A stretch of DNA of 64,000 nucleotides from Phragmites australis (taxonomy: Eukaryota > Streptophyta > Magnoliopsida > Poales > Poaceae). Below the pieces are notes generated by a model that did no database searches, was not told where the DNA came from, and worked only from the letters and a program-made list of their open reading frames with translations. The first letter of the stretch is position 1. Every line of letters starts with the position of its first letter. Made by a program: the position numbers and the translations under genes. Positions 38,539 through 55,347 of the stretch are shown piece after piece. The stretch is taken from assembly GCF_958298935.1 (NCBI RefSeq), contig NC_084924.1, forward strand, positions 27,439,819 to 27,503,818. Reading direction: 5' to 3'.

Positions 38539-39281
38539 GTGTTGCAAGTTATATTTTTTATAGTCTCATGGAGCAATCTACAATTCCCTGGAGGTATACA
38601 ATGCTTAAAGGCTTCAATTGGTATCATTGTTAAATCTTTTTGTTCATTTAAAGTACCTCCAAGTATAATATAGCTTAAACTTCCTATCTTGACATGTTGT
38701 TGAGTTGTGCATATGTTTCTTTCTTATCATGTGTATGAACACATATATGGGGATAGACTATATTATGCGAGTTTTATGAATTATATTCTTTTCATTTCAA
38801 TTGGTATTATTACAATCGATATCTTTTTTATTAGATCATGATTTGTGAATCTCTCTCCCGTATGATCTAACGTTTTTTCTTTGAGTTCAATATGTGGTTA
38901 TAGCCTTTTTGGGTGATTGTTGACAAAGGGAAGGGGGAGAATTTTGACGACCAAAGCAAGGTGAATAATATGCGGGAGATTATAGCAACAAGCAAGATGT
39001 CTAGGAATTCCAAAGTTGACAAAGGGGGGGGAAGAAGAAGATGCTAGAAACAACATAAGACGTCTAGATTGGCAAAAAAGAAGCTCTTGCATATGTCGAT
39101 CAAGGGAGATAGTGACATTGGAGAAAGGAGGAGCCACAATAAATGGGGACTATGTGGTAAGAATATGTATCCAAGCAATATGGTAAAACTTTGTGCTCTT
39201 TTATGATCTTATCAATTGATATCATTTATCGTTTGCCACTTGCTTTGGTTGTGTTGTCATCAATCACCAAAAAGGGAGAGT
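38539..39281 (+). other. 3' noncoding interior of the copia-type element
   Basis: AT-rich sequence between the solo LTR and the polypurine tract, with G-rich patches (AAAGGGAAGGGGGAG at 38926, GACAAAGGGGGGGG near 39017) and no pol domains. Confidence 0.55.
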
Positions 39282-40952
39282 TATAGCGAAAATGACCCTA
39301 TTAGGTCATGATTGTGATTTTAGTGATTAATGATAATATAGTCAATGAGACTAACATGTTTGTCAAAAATATATGTTAGTAGGTCTCATGGATGCAATAC
39401 ATGAAGAAGCCACCGTAGCTGGAACAAAGTTTAGTCGAATTCGAGAAGTCCCAGGAGATTTGTTCTTACCGGATGGTCTAGTGTACTGAAGGCTATAATC
39501 ATCGGAGTATTCTTAGCAGAGGAGAAAGAAAGCACCGTATAGTCCGGTGTTAAGACTTGTGTACTCACCAAAGTGTTTCTACTCAGAAGGCAAAATGAAA
39601 CAATCCACCGGATGGTTCGGTGATCAGCGAAAGATACACACCGGAGCAATTCTTGCAGAGAGGGTTGCAAGTGCTGAAGAGCGATGATTGGTTGACCGGA
39701 TGGTACGGTGTTTTGGCTTGTGCACACAGGATGATCTCACTGAAGCATTCCTACCTGAGAGGATGCAGCTGTTGAACAAGAAGGATGAAGTCACCGAATA
39801 GTCTGGTGATCACAGAGATAGTTGCACCGGAGCATTTTCAGGAAAAAGAAGAGAAAGTTTAACTTACCAGAAGGTCCGGTGTGAATAGAATGAACACCGG
39901 ATGAATGCACCAGAGTATTTTACATAGAGATGATGCAAAGACTCGGATGGCTTAAGAAAACTCACCGGAAGATCCAGTGATGGATTTGAGTATACACCGA
40001 AGAATTTGGTGTTCAGAAGAAGTTTGAGTAGAGTTCTAACGGCTAGTATCCACTGATTTACACACCGGATGGTCCGGTGCTTGTACTACTGTTGTTACCG
40101 GATCATTCAGTATTCACAGTAAAGTTGAGCCGTTGGAGCAACGGCTCACGAGTTTGAGGCTATAAATACCACTCCACCGAGTCATTTGAATGTGTGGTAT
40201 ACTGCTGGAGTCCAGGGAACCCCATATACATTTGAGAAGACATCCAAGTCACCAAAGTGCTTAAAGTGATCATTCGAGGCGATTAAGTATAAGATTAGTT
40301 AGTGATTAGTGCTTAATGCCTAGAGAGAGTGTTGGTTGGTGATTATTACCTAGAGAGTGGATCAAGCAGTGATCTAACCGTGTACCAAAAGGTACGCTGG
40401 AACCTTGGAGTCTTGGTGAGTCGCTGACAACTTGTTGACCCTCCGACTTGGTGGGAGCGGCGGCAAGACACGTGTACGGGGACATAGAGACCCTTGCCTT
40501 GTTGGTTCAAGCTCCGAAGTGATCATGATGTTAAAGGGCCGAAAGAGGGGGCTTGTGGTGAGGCCTTCTCTTAGTGGCTCATCTGGGTTAAGACTTTGTT
40601 TTTGTGACTTGGTGGCTCAATAGCTGTGACTGGGTGCCGACCGGGAGAACATCCTTGGTGAAGCTCTAACATGGACTAGGGGTGGCATTCATTCCATCGA
40701 TACCACGTGATAAGAATCCCTTGTGACGAGTTTGTCTCTCCACCTTATTTACATTTCTGCATTGACATATTTGCAATTTACCTTGCTAAAGTAGATTACA
40801 ATCCTTTTTAGCAGTAGAGTAGACACACTAGATAAAACTAAAGTATATTTAGATAGAAATTGAGATAGATTTATCTTATAAATTTTTTGGAGCCGAATAG
40901 ATTCTATGTGTCCTAATTCACCCCCCCTCTTAGGACGTCACCGATCCTTACA
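39282..40952 (+). repeat. 3' LTR of the pol-less copia-type element
   Basis: 1671 bp, preceded by the polypurine tract. By eye it differs from the 5' LTR by many substitutions and a ~60-bp block near 39730-39790 missing from the 5' copy, so the insertion is not recent. Confidence 0.88.
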
Positions 40953-41797
40953 ATTAATTATCTTTTTAGATGTGCTTTGATGTGATGGTGAGCATGTGGG
41001 ATGAGATCTTAGACGCACATGATTAGAAATTGATTGTTTGGTTTAGTTTTTGGGTCAACTCTAGTGGTGGAAACTATGGTTAAAATAATAGTTCTAGTCA
41101 ACCTTGGTAGAGGAAATCATGGTTGAGGTGGTTGAATATGTGGTTAAGTCAAGATGTGGAAATGTTGAGGTTGTTTATTATTTATTGTTCATCTAATTTA
41201 ATTACTCGCTAAAATTATTGTTTCCATATAAATTTCGTGTTTATACAAATATGCCCATGTTGCGTTAAGCCTCATTTGCATTCTTACCATAACTAGCGGT
41301 GTGAATGACTGACACATTTCCCACACATAAGTGAGCATCTCTATTACGCACCTACAATTGTTATCACTGAAAACACTCAGCACATGCGTAAAATATAAGT
41401 ATCTCTTGACTCTTGACGAGTTGGTACGACTCCATCTATCATGGTTTAAATTTCAATGCTCTATCATAGTGTTTAGTGTTGACAACAATGCAATTCCTTC
41501 TCCGAAAATTGATTTGCGAGTATCTCGGCGAGTTTGTGTATGTCACTCGTTTGTAACTTGTAAGCTTGTGCCATCACCCTATCTTTTGTTTGCATCATGT
41601 CGAGTCGCAAAGCCGAATTCTTTTATCAGAAAAATAAGTATTGCCATTCTCCAATCTTCACCGTGAAGGATCAAACAGCCCTATTACTTATGAATCTAGG
41701 GTTACTGCTTGATGGGGAGGCGAGGAGAAACCTGCCGGCACGAGAATCACACCAACATCAGGCGATTGGAACTACTAAAAGAGGGACATGGCGCAAA
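40953..41797. other. LTR-derived and unassigned noncoding DNA
   Basis: The first ~340 bp resemble 29470-29720 of the large solo LTR (repeated TGGTTAAGTCAAGATG and TGATTGAGGT-like words). The rest has no recognisable feature before the hairpin. Confidence 0.4.
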
Positions 41798-41903
41798 GAT
41801 TCAGCTCCGACCAAGCATGTTCTGTGACCATATCGTTGCTTGTGAGCATCGATCCAAAATGACTTGGTTAAGGTCACAAAACATGCTCGGTCGGAGCTGA
41901 ATC
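41798..41903. repeat. Long near-perfect hairpin, 32-bp arms, 42-nt loop
   Basis: The left arm 41798-41829 starts GATTCAGCTCCGACCAAGCA. The right arm 41872-41903 is its reverse complement with two mismatches. The hairpin lies downstream of the TGS1-like gene's stop codon. A 19-nt word at its right edge, ATCACCATTGCCACAGCAC (41901), recurs at 42171. It could be a miRNA-like foldback or a small element; no TSD seen. Confidence 0.75.
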
Positions 41904-42191
41904 ACCATTGCCACAGCACACAGACAAGGAATAGGCTAACGATTTGGTTAAAAATACAGCATCGAAATGACAAACCAAAGGGTCTGAGCAGAAGTCAGTG
42001 TGGCAGTAACGCAGCTACCTTCCTAACTACGAAGATACTCCGGTTGATGATGCAAACATGGTCCGCTACATTTGGCAAAATTACAGATGCTTTGTGCTGC
42101 CCATAGGCACCGATAAAAAGTTTCTCATTCCCTGAATTGCTCATAACTGAACACAGATTTTCAGTTTGTATCACCATTGCCACAGCACGCC

Positions 42192-48000
<5,809 letters not shown>

Positions 48001-48306
48001 GGCGGCTACGGCGGCGTCGAGGAAGATTGGGAGCGAGGACAGCTGCTCGGGGCAACTCAGGAGTCACGATGAGTGAAAGGTTTTTATTTTGACCATCTCA
48101 AACCATATTCTTCTCAATTTGTTTTCTTTCTATTTTATTTTTTATTTTTTCTTATTTCTTATTTTTAATGGTTTTCTTTCGAAGAAAATTATCAAGAGAT
48201 AGAAGAGAATTTCATTAAAAAAGAATGTTTTTAAAAATCTTTTTTTACTAAAATCGTAAAGAAAAACTATTAAAACGCTAAAAAAACGTAGCGAAGAGAT
48301 TCTTAT
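48001..48306. other. Promoter-proximal region of the TGS1-like gene
   Basis: 5' flank: about 65 bp of likely untranslated leader, then T-rich and A-rich sequence. No clear TATA box on the minus strand. Confidence 0.4.
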
Positions 48307-48589
48307 GGCTTGTTTGTTTGAGCTTCTACTTTTGAGCTTTTCTGAAAAGCTGTGTTTTTGGTTTGTCTGAAAAGCTGCTTTTGGAAATAGGTTGTTGGCT
48401 TCTACAATAAATTTTTAGCTTCTTAGCACATAGCTTCTCAAAAAAGCACATCTCAGCGAGCTTCTCAGCTTTAGTTCATTTGCCTCAGAAGCAGGCTTCT
48501 GATTTCTCCATAACTCCGTTTATTCTGATTTCGGACGTCTGACTTCTGCTAGTAGCAGAAACAGAACCAGAAGTAGGAAACAAACATGA
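48307..48589. mobile_element. MITE-like element rich in AGCTTCT/AGAAGC words
   Basis: It starts GGCTTGTTTGTTTGAGC and ends GGAAACAAACATGA, inverted at the core GTTTGTTT. TCTTAT flanks both sides (48301-48306 and 48590-48595). The body alternates AGCTTCT, AAAAGCT and GCTTCTG words capable of extensive pairing. The superfamily is probably hAT or similar, but this is unproven. Confidence 0.65.
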
Positions 48590-48766
48590 TCTTATTCCCA
48601 AAGAGAATCCTTTGAATGGTCTTAGAGGACTTGGCCACTGCCGTTGGATTTGGGTTTTTATTTCACACAATCTACGTGTATTTTCTTGTGTGCAAGAAGA
48701 ACCTCTAGCATAAAGATTGTTGTTTAGATGAGGAAAAAATCAGTTATGTATATATAATAATTTATA

Positions 48767-49020
48767 CTCCCTTTGATCGTAAATGTAGGTCGTTTTAGTC
48801 CTCTCGATTATTCTCTAAATATAAGTTATTCTCGAACTTCTATGTATTTTTTTCTCTTTTGTTCCCGTCTTGCCTTTGTTTAATAAACACTATCACTCTC
48901 ATAAATGAATAAATTATCTTTTTCAATACAGAATAAATAAAGAGTAATAAGATAATTTGATCTACTTTCTTAATCCTTGTGTATAAGTCTAAAACGACCT
49001 ACATTTATAATCGAAGGGAG
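48767..49020. mobile_element. Stowaway-like MITE (Tc1/mariner type), 254 bp
   Basis: The left TIR is CTCCCTTTGATCGTAAATGT, then AGGTCGTTTTAG. The right end is its inverted counterpart, ACGACCTACATTTATAATCG then AAGGGAG. TA dinucleotides flank the element (48765-48766 and 49021-49022). TIR start, size and TA target are those of Stowaway elements of grasses. Confidence 0.92.
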
Positions 49021-49022
49021 TA

Positions 49023-50099
49023 TTAAAAAGCAAGAGCTAAAGCTAGACAGTCATCTATTTAATTATCAAATAACTTTATTCAAGAAACGAACAAAAACGA
49101 AACCAAATAAGAAACGAATGGAAGGCAATCGCCGAGAACATGTTCGAATTGGAAAGGAAGGAAAGCGGAGTACCTAGTCATTGAGGGTGAGACGAGGCAG
49201 CTCTTGTACTTCCACGATGAGATCGCTGCCTTCGTGAATGATGGGCTCCATACTGCTGACAAAGGCCTCCTCGTCGTGATGCCGGTGCAATGCCTAAAAC
49301 CGGTGCAATGCCTAAAACCGGTGCAATGCCTAAAACCGCATCAAATTGCAATTGGATTGCATCCACTAACGATTGCAAATATTTACATGTTAAATCTTTA
49401 TTAATTGGTACCAGTCATGTTCCACTTGAGAGCGACGTGAGGAGGGATGGTCATGGTCAAGGAACAAGGACGGAACCAGCAAAAATTATGCATAATCTTG
49501 CAGGTTATAGAGTGAACTGAGACTAATCTTCCTGTATCTAAGTGGCAAGTAGATTTTTATACTTTGTTCATGAATAAGAGACAACACAACTCCCTTTTCT
49601 TCCTTTCTTAGCGTTTCTTCTCCCCAAAACTCTTTATATTCGAGATGTAATGAAATCCTGAAGATTGTTTTTATCATTTTATTCAACATCCAACTTCCAT
49701 TGATATCCTAAAAAGTTAGTATCGACGCATTTTAAGAACTATTCTACCAAATTTTTTAGAATTTAGCTTTTTTTAGTTTGGTCAAGGACAAATCTATACC
49801 TAAAGCCTGATCTTCACGATCTCTCAATACCATGCTCTAGAGTCGATTCCCTTTATTGAAAATGTTCCATATCTTTCATAGAATCATATCTCATAAGGGT
49901 TTGCAAATGCATTGAATAAATCTCTCATGTCCTAGAATTCTTTCTTGAAATCAGCCAACCAGGAAGTTCTGGGTTGAACATGGAAATTCCGGGTTATCTA
50001 GATCTAGTTTATCTAAATCTTGTTGTTCAATTCTAATTCATATTCAATCTTTTCTGTTTCTCAAGCATATCATTTATGTCTATCTCAAGGTAATTCAAG
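49023..50099. other. Noncoding/unassigned region before the plant-transposon-protein ORF
   Basis: It holds an 18-bp tandem repeat (see separate entry) and an exon-like frame upstream of it (LLYFHDEIAAFVNDGLHT, about 49198-49251) with no recognisable family. From about 49930, GGAAGTTCTGGGTT words suggest retroelement leader sequence. Confidence 0.3.
49282..49335. repeat. Three perfect tandem copies of an 18-bp unit
   Basis: CCGGTGCAATGCCTAAAA is repeated at 49282, 49300 and 49318. Being a multiple of three it leaves the plus-strand frame open. It is followed by TTGCAATTGGATTGCAT. Confidence 0.95.
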
Positions 50100-52938
50100 A
50101 TGGTTCATGAGAAGGATTTTAGTCAAGCTTATCAAAGGAGTACAAATGCTCGTTTTGATCCTCAAGCATAAAGCAATGTACCATCGCAGCCGCCTGCTTT
50201 AGAGGGCAATGGCAGCGGGAATGGTAGTGGTGGTAGCCATGGTCATATCTGCAAGGTCGCTAGAAAGGTGCAGGCTTCACATTCAAGTAGCATCCGCGTT
50301 GATAAGATGGTTCAAACTGTCAATGTGCCTCGTGGTGGTGCTTTGCCACCTAGAGGAGTAAGGGGAGCGGCATGGAGAGGCAAAGGAAAGCTAGTTATAT
50401 CTGGCTCAAGGGCACAAGATAATGACATAGAAGAGGATATGGAACAACCAGAAGAAATGACTATTTTGCCACCGTTAAAGCTTTACAGACCCTACCGTGC
50501 ATCTGTGCATTCAAGTCAGTTGGGCAGAAATATGCTAGACTATATGAACAAGTTTGGCAAGTGCAAGAAGCAAAGATATGAAGATCCTTTTGAGTACGAG
50601 AAGAATTTGGCGGATCATCGATTTTGGAATGACTTTTAAGCCAATTTTTATAAAATCGTGATCCTTAAGAAAAAGAAGTTAGTCACTCCCATGCAATAGT
50701 TTGATTGGGACTATATGGATAAGAAATATGATCCAATCTTCAATGAAGTCATATCCGCTTATGAGCACAGAAGAGAAGAATTTCATGGGTTTGAAGTATG
50801 ATTAGAGTGATGAAGTGATAGCCTAATTCTATGCCACACTCCATTATGATCATGAAGAGAACCAACCAATGCATTGGATGATTGAAGGAGAAAGATACAA
50901 GTTCAAGTATAATAATTTTGGTCACTTGTTTGGATTCGATGTTCGTGATATTAGCAAGACCAAGATTCATGTGGAACAACAACTTTCCACCGATGAAATG
51001 GAATTCATATATGATGATCGTGGTGAAGTGACGTATGTGAATGGATCGATGACGTCCTAAGAGGGTATTAATTAGTACACTTAGAACTATTTTAGCTCAA
51101 AAATAACACAAGATAAATCTATATTAATTTCTATCTAAATGTGTCTAGGTTTATCTAGTGTGTCTACTCTACCGATCAAATCACTTGCAACCTATCTAAG
51201 AAGGTAAATTGCAAGAATGTAAATGCGAAAACGTAAATAAGGTAGAGAGAGCAAACTTGGTGTAAGAATTTTTTCGTATGGTATTGATGGCATGAATGCC
51301 ACCTCTATTCCACGTTGGAGCTCCACTAAGCATATGTTCCCGGTCAGCACCTGGTCATAGCTCTTGAGCCACCAAGTCACAAAGACAAGGTCTCCACCCG
51401 AATGAGCCATGAGCGTCATGATCACTTCAAAACTTGACCCACCAAGGCAAGGGTCTCCGTGTCCTAGTACACGCTTCTTGTTACCACTCCACACCAAGTC
51501 GGAGGGTTAACAAGCTTACCGGCGAATCACAAACACTCTAAGATGCCAGCGTACCACTTGGTACAAGGTGGGATCACTCCTTGATCCACTCTCTATGCAA
51601 TAATCACCTAGCAACACTCTCTCTAGGCCTATAAGCACTAACCACTCACTAATCTTGTGCTTAATCATCTTGGATAATCACATTAAGCACTTTGGTGGCT
51701 TAGATGTCTTCTCATGTGTACATGAACTTCTCTGAACTCTAGCAGCATGCCACAACTTCAAATGATTAAGTGGAGGGATATTTATAGCCTCAAACTCGCA
51801 CGTTAGCCATTAACCCAATGACTCAGAAAAGTTGTTAACACCAGATGATCTAGTGAGAATAATAGTACTAACACCGGATCATCCGGTGAGTACACTCTCG
51901 CAAACTAGCCGTTAGAACCTCACTCAAGCCTCTGTGAACACCGGACACTTTGGTGTATACTTCATCTCCATCACCGGACTATCCGGTGAGTTATCATGAG
52001 CCATCTGAGCTTTTCCTTATTTTCTGTGTAAATTGCTCCGGTGTAAGCATCTGGTGCACATCACTTCATCACCGGACTATTCGGTGAGTTAACTTTAGTC
52101 AACCGAGCCAATGCAACTCTCTCTGGAAATAATGCTCTGATGTGCACAACCTTCCCATCCAATGCGTTGAACTTCATTCTGCCTCTTTGCACTGTTCATT
52201 GTCCGATGTGTGCAACATATTGATCACTGGATTATCCGGTGCTTTGATGTTCAACTTCAATGGCTGCAACCTTCTCTGGACAAAATGCTTCGGTGTGTAT
52301 CTTGTCTGATCACTGGACCTTCCGGTGAGGTCTTCAGGCCTCCCTCCCCTTTGTAAAATATGCTCCGGTGAGTTTAACACCCAGAGCACCGGACCATTCA
52401 GTGAGTTCATTTCTCTTGAAACTTATCCAATTTAATCAAACTTTGTCATGGTTGCAGTGGCTTCTTCCTGTATTGCATCCATAAGACCTACTAATATGTA
52501 TTCTTGACAAGGCGTGGATCTTCCTCTCGTGATTCATCCTCCTTTATCAAGAATACTCTCAAGGTAATTTTCAATATGTACACTCATAATGCCGTGAAGA
52601 TCAAAGAGCACAAGGATAAGACAAATTTGAGGTTGAGAAAGCTTGAGGCAAGGTAAAAAGAGATTCATGCTCATTTGCCGATTGAGCCTCCTTACTCTCC
52701 CATAGCTTTCGAGGAAGAAGGGAGTGAACCTGAGGTTTTTGAGAACCTTTGGGCTTGGTATGATCAAGCTCAATCCACCGCTGCCGGCACCGAAACATTT
52801 CATGCTCAAGTTCGTGATGATGAGGAAGAGACCGAGGAAGAAGAAGAGGACTTGGGTTGTGCCGAGGAGAGCTCACATGATGATGATGATAGCGATAATG
52901 GAGATGGAGATGAGGACTATGAAGAGGACAACGAGTGA
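50100..52938 (+). pseudogene. Retroelement ORF with putative plant transposon protein domain, interrupted
   Basis: From the ATG at 50100 the product reads VHEKDFSQAYQRSTNARFDP, then a stop, a Gly-rich linker and NVPRGGALPPRGVRG. The conserved part includes PFEYEKNLADHRFWNDF, then MHWMIEGERYKFKYNNFGHL and TKIHVEQQLSTDEMEFIYDD. This resembles the putative plant transposon protein family (PF20167-like, from memory). Stops at about 50158, 50638, 50698, 50813 and 50831 and a frame change near 50795 show decay. An inverted LTR (51036-52510) splits the gene. The C-terminal part resumes at 52511 and ends in a highly acidic tail (EEEEEDLG through DEDYEEDNE, stop at 52936). Confidence 0.7.
51036..52510 (-). 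mobile_element. Inverted, truncated LTR of the pol-less copia family
   Basis: Read on the minus strand this matches the LTRs at 32923 and 39282. It keeps the 3' end (GACGTCA(T)CGATCC, then CACA), the TATAAATA box and the CCGGTG motifs. About 90 bp of the LTR 5' end are missing, ending at GTCAAGAATACAT. No TSD was found, in line with the truncation. Confidence 0.85.
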
Positions 52939-53495
52939 TTTCTCTGATCGTACATTTCTCTTTCCTTTGTGGTGACTTGATGTCAAAGGGGGAGAGGATG
53001 TGTCTTTTCTGTTATGATGTCTGTTCTTCTGTCGAACCTGGAAGTTCCGGGTTAGTGCAGTCAAATCTCCTCTCCTTTATCAGTTCAAATCTCTATCGTT
53101 TTCAATGTTGGACATGTAAGGATATTCAATGTAATATTGCTAGTTGTTGAACTTTGAATTTGTAAGAACTTATTTATGTTAGTGTGAGACTTATGTGATG
53201 CTAAGAATGTGATGTACTGGTGTAATGATGTTGTTTTATCTTTTAGTGAGTGATATACTATATCATACGCATCATAATTTCATATGTTCACTCACACCCT
53301 TTACACCCCATGAATGCTAAGATATAGGGGAGCTCTCACAAAATTCTTTTAAATATGTGCATTTGATGGCAAAATCAAATTTAATCAATGCACACATTTA
53401 GGGGAGCTCACAATATATCTTAGAATTCAAAATCTTTAATTCATCTTTTGTAAGCTTTAATCATGTTGTCATCAATCACCAAAAAGAGGGAGATT

Positions 53496-55009
53496 AAAAG
53501 TGCATCTAAGCTCTCTAAGTGGGTTTTGTATAATTAATGACAAACGATTAAGGGACTAATAAGTTTAATGTGGTTATAAACAGGTATTAGTCCCATTGAA
53601 GATGTTAAAAGGCTTTGGCGTCCCTTAAAAAGAAAAGAGAAGCGGCACGTGGTTACTCATTAGATTTAAATTGACTTTATTTTTGAATTTGAGTATATGT
53701 ATGTCGTACTATCAAGAGGGATGTGTATAGATAGTCTTAAAGGTGTCTCAATGCTCAAAGTAACCTTTTTAACCTAATGATGAGAGACACATATCACCCC
53801 ACGAACATCAATTTTTCAAAGTTACTTTGTGTACCTGGATGTTCCGAGTGCAACTCGGATGTTCCAGATAGTTGGAACCTTCGGGTGGAGCTCTAGGCAT
53901 GTGTGCTCGGTTTGGCATTTTAAGCCAACCCGAAAGTTCCAGGTTGACCTAGAAGTTCCGGGTTGCCGGAACCTCCAGATTAGGTTCCGGCTGGGGGTCA
54001 TCGGGTTCCTATCTAGTTTGGACTCGTAAGTTCTGGGTTGGTTCGGAACTTTTGGATTATGTGTTGTGTCCTGACCCTTCGAGTTAGCTTTCGAGCGGGG
54101 GTCCTCTAGTGCTAAGTCTCGTGCCAACCCGGAAGTTCCGGGTTGAACCCGAAAGTTTCGGGTTAGTACAAAAAGCTGCATAGCGGCTAGTTTTGAGGGG
54201 AAGGGTTTAAATACCCCTTCACCCCCTCCCTTCTTTTGCTGCTGAACAACCACAAGAAAAAAGCCTTTAAAGCCATTCAGTAGCTCTCCCTACACCTTTA
54301 GGGCATCAACTCTTACAAGGATTTGAGAATTAGGTGTGAGAGCAAGAGATTGAGTGCTAGTGAGCCACATTCAAATCTTTTAGCACTTGAGTTCATCGTC
54401 AAGCTAATTGAGCTGTATTTGTTACTCTTGGAGTTTCATCCTCCTAGACGGCTACGCATCGCCCGGTGAGCACCCAAGATTATGGGAGTGCCACGGGAAT
54501 TTTGTGAATGTCATCCTTGCCTCCGCAAGAAAGAGAACAATCGAGTAAGCCCAAACTCGATCTTAGTGGTCGTTTGGTGAGGATAAGAGTTGAAAGAGAT
54601 CCGGTTCTTTGTGAGAACCTCAATAGAGACGTAGGATCTTTGGATCCGAACTTTGGGAAACAAATTCGTGTCTCCTTTACACTCTTGTGTTCATTCTTGT
54701 TCTAGTTGACTTTTGGACGATTTGCCTGATCTACATGTTTGTGAGCTTGTGGCTGTAGGTGTTCCATTAAAGAACATCTACAGGTCCTTTGGAACATGTG
54801 GTAACACTTAAAATCATCTAGACTTGCTTAGGTGTTCTTATTTTTCAATTTCGTGTTCCAGCCGGAATATCCGGGTTGAGCTCAGAACTTCTGTAACCCG
54901 AGAGTTCCAGATTAAACTTGGAATATCTGGATTCTATTAATCTACTGTGAAGTTTTTTATTTTGTAGGAACGCCTATTCACCCCCCCCCTCTAGGTGACA
55001 TCTCGTACA
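53496..55009 (+). repeat. LTR with AACCCGGAAGTTCCGGGTT motifs
   Basis: The LTR is preceded by a polypurine tract AAAAAGAGGGAGAT (53483-53495). It starts TAAAAGTGCATCTAAGC and ends CCCTCTAGGTGACATCTCGT, then ACA. Motifs such as CCCGGAAGTTCCGGGTT occur at 53930-54160, and related words appear at 49960 and 53040, so this is probably the 3' LTR of the element carrying the plant-transposon-protein ORF. Its 5' partner was not found. Confidence 0.7.
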
Positions 55010-55014
55010 TTCCG

Positions 55015-55239
55015 ATGGTAGACAACATTTCTAAGCTGCTAACATTATACTACGATAACAAAGCTGCAATTTTTCTTTTGAGTAACAACAAGTTAAGTAG
55101 TCCTGCCAAACCTATTGATATTAAGTATCTTGTTGTGAAAGATATAATCCAAGATCAAACAATTGATATTCAACATATAAGCGTCAAGTCTATGCTTGTT
55201 GATCCCCTTACTAAAGGCTTGCCATCCAATCTCTTTTGA
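55015..55239 (+). pseudogene. Copia RNase H C-terminal fragment
   Basis: The frame encodes YYDNKAAIFLLSNN, IDIKYLVVKDIIQDQTIDI and VKSMLVDPLTKGLPSNLF. This is the end of a Ty1/copia pol (RNase H; the (Y/C)DNKAA and DPLTK(G/A)LP signatures). The rest of pol is absent upstream, where the LTR at 53496-55009 ends, so this is a remnant. Confidence 0.85.
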
Positions 55240-55347
55240 GAACATATTGTTGGGGTCTAATGGAAAGCCTACAATTTTTTGACTAATTATGGTAAGGATA
55301 TGACATCTCAATTTTTTTATCATGGAATAAAGAAGTTTGTTCTTTCC

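Larger units (their letters stand above)
32923..40952 (+). mobile_element. Pol-less copia-type LTR retroelement with both LTRs
   Basis: The 5' LTR is 32923-34545 and the 3' LTR 39282-40952. Both start TATAGCGAAAAT, run through many CCGG(A/T)...TCCGGTG motifs and a TATAAATA box, and end ACGTCACCGATCCT(C/T)ACA. The primer-binding site at 34546 (ATTGATATCATAGTCGG) resembles initiator-Met tRNA complement. A polypurine tract AAAAAGGGAGAG lies at 39269-39280. The interior has a decayed gag but no protease, integrase, reverse transcriptase or RNase H. A 1.48-kb solo LTR has inserted into it. The element would depend on an autonomous relative. Flanking 5-mers (GCTAT and ATTAA) do not match, so the TSD is decayed or one side was rearranged. 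Confidence 0.88.

Noticed and set aside
32918..40957. A TSD for the pol-less copia-type element
   Set aside because: The flanking 5-mers GCTAT and ATTAA do not match; shifting the borders by one or two bases did not give a repeat, so no TSD is claimed.
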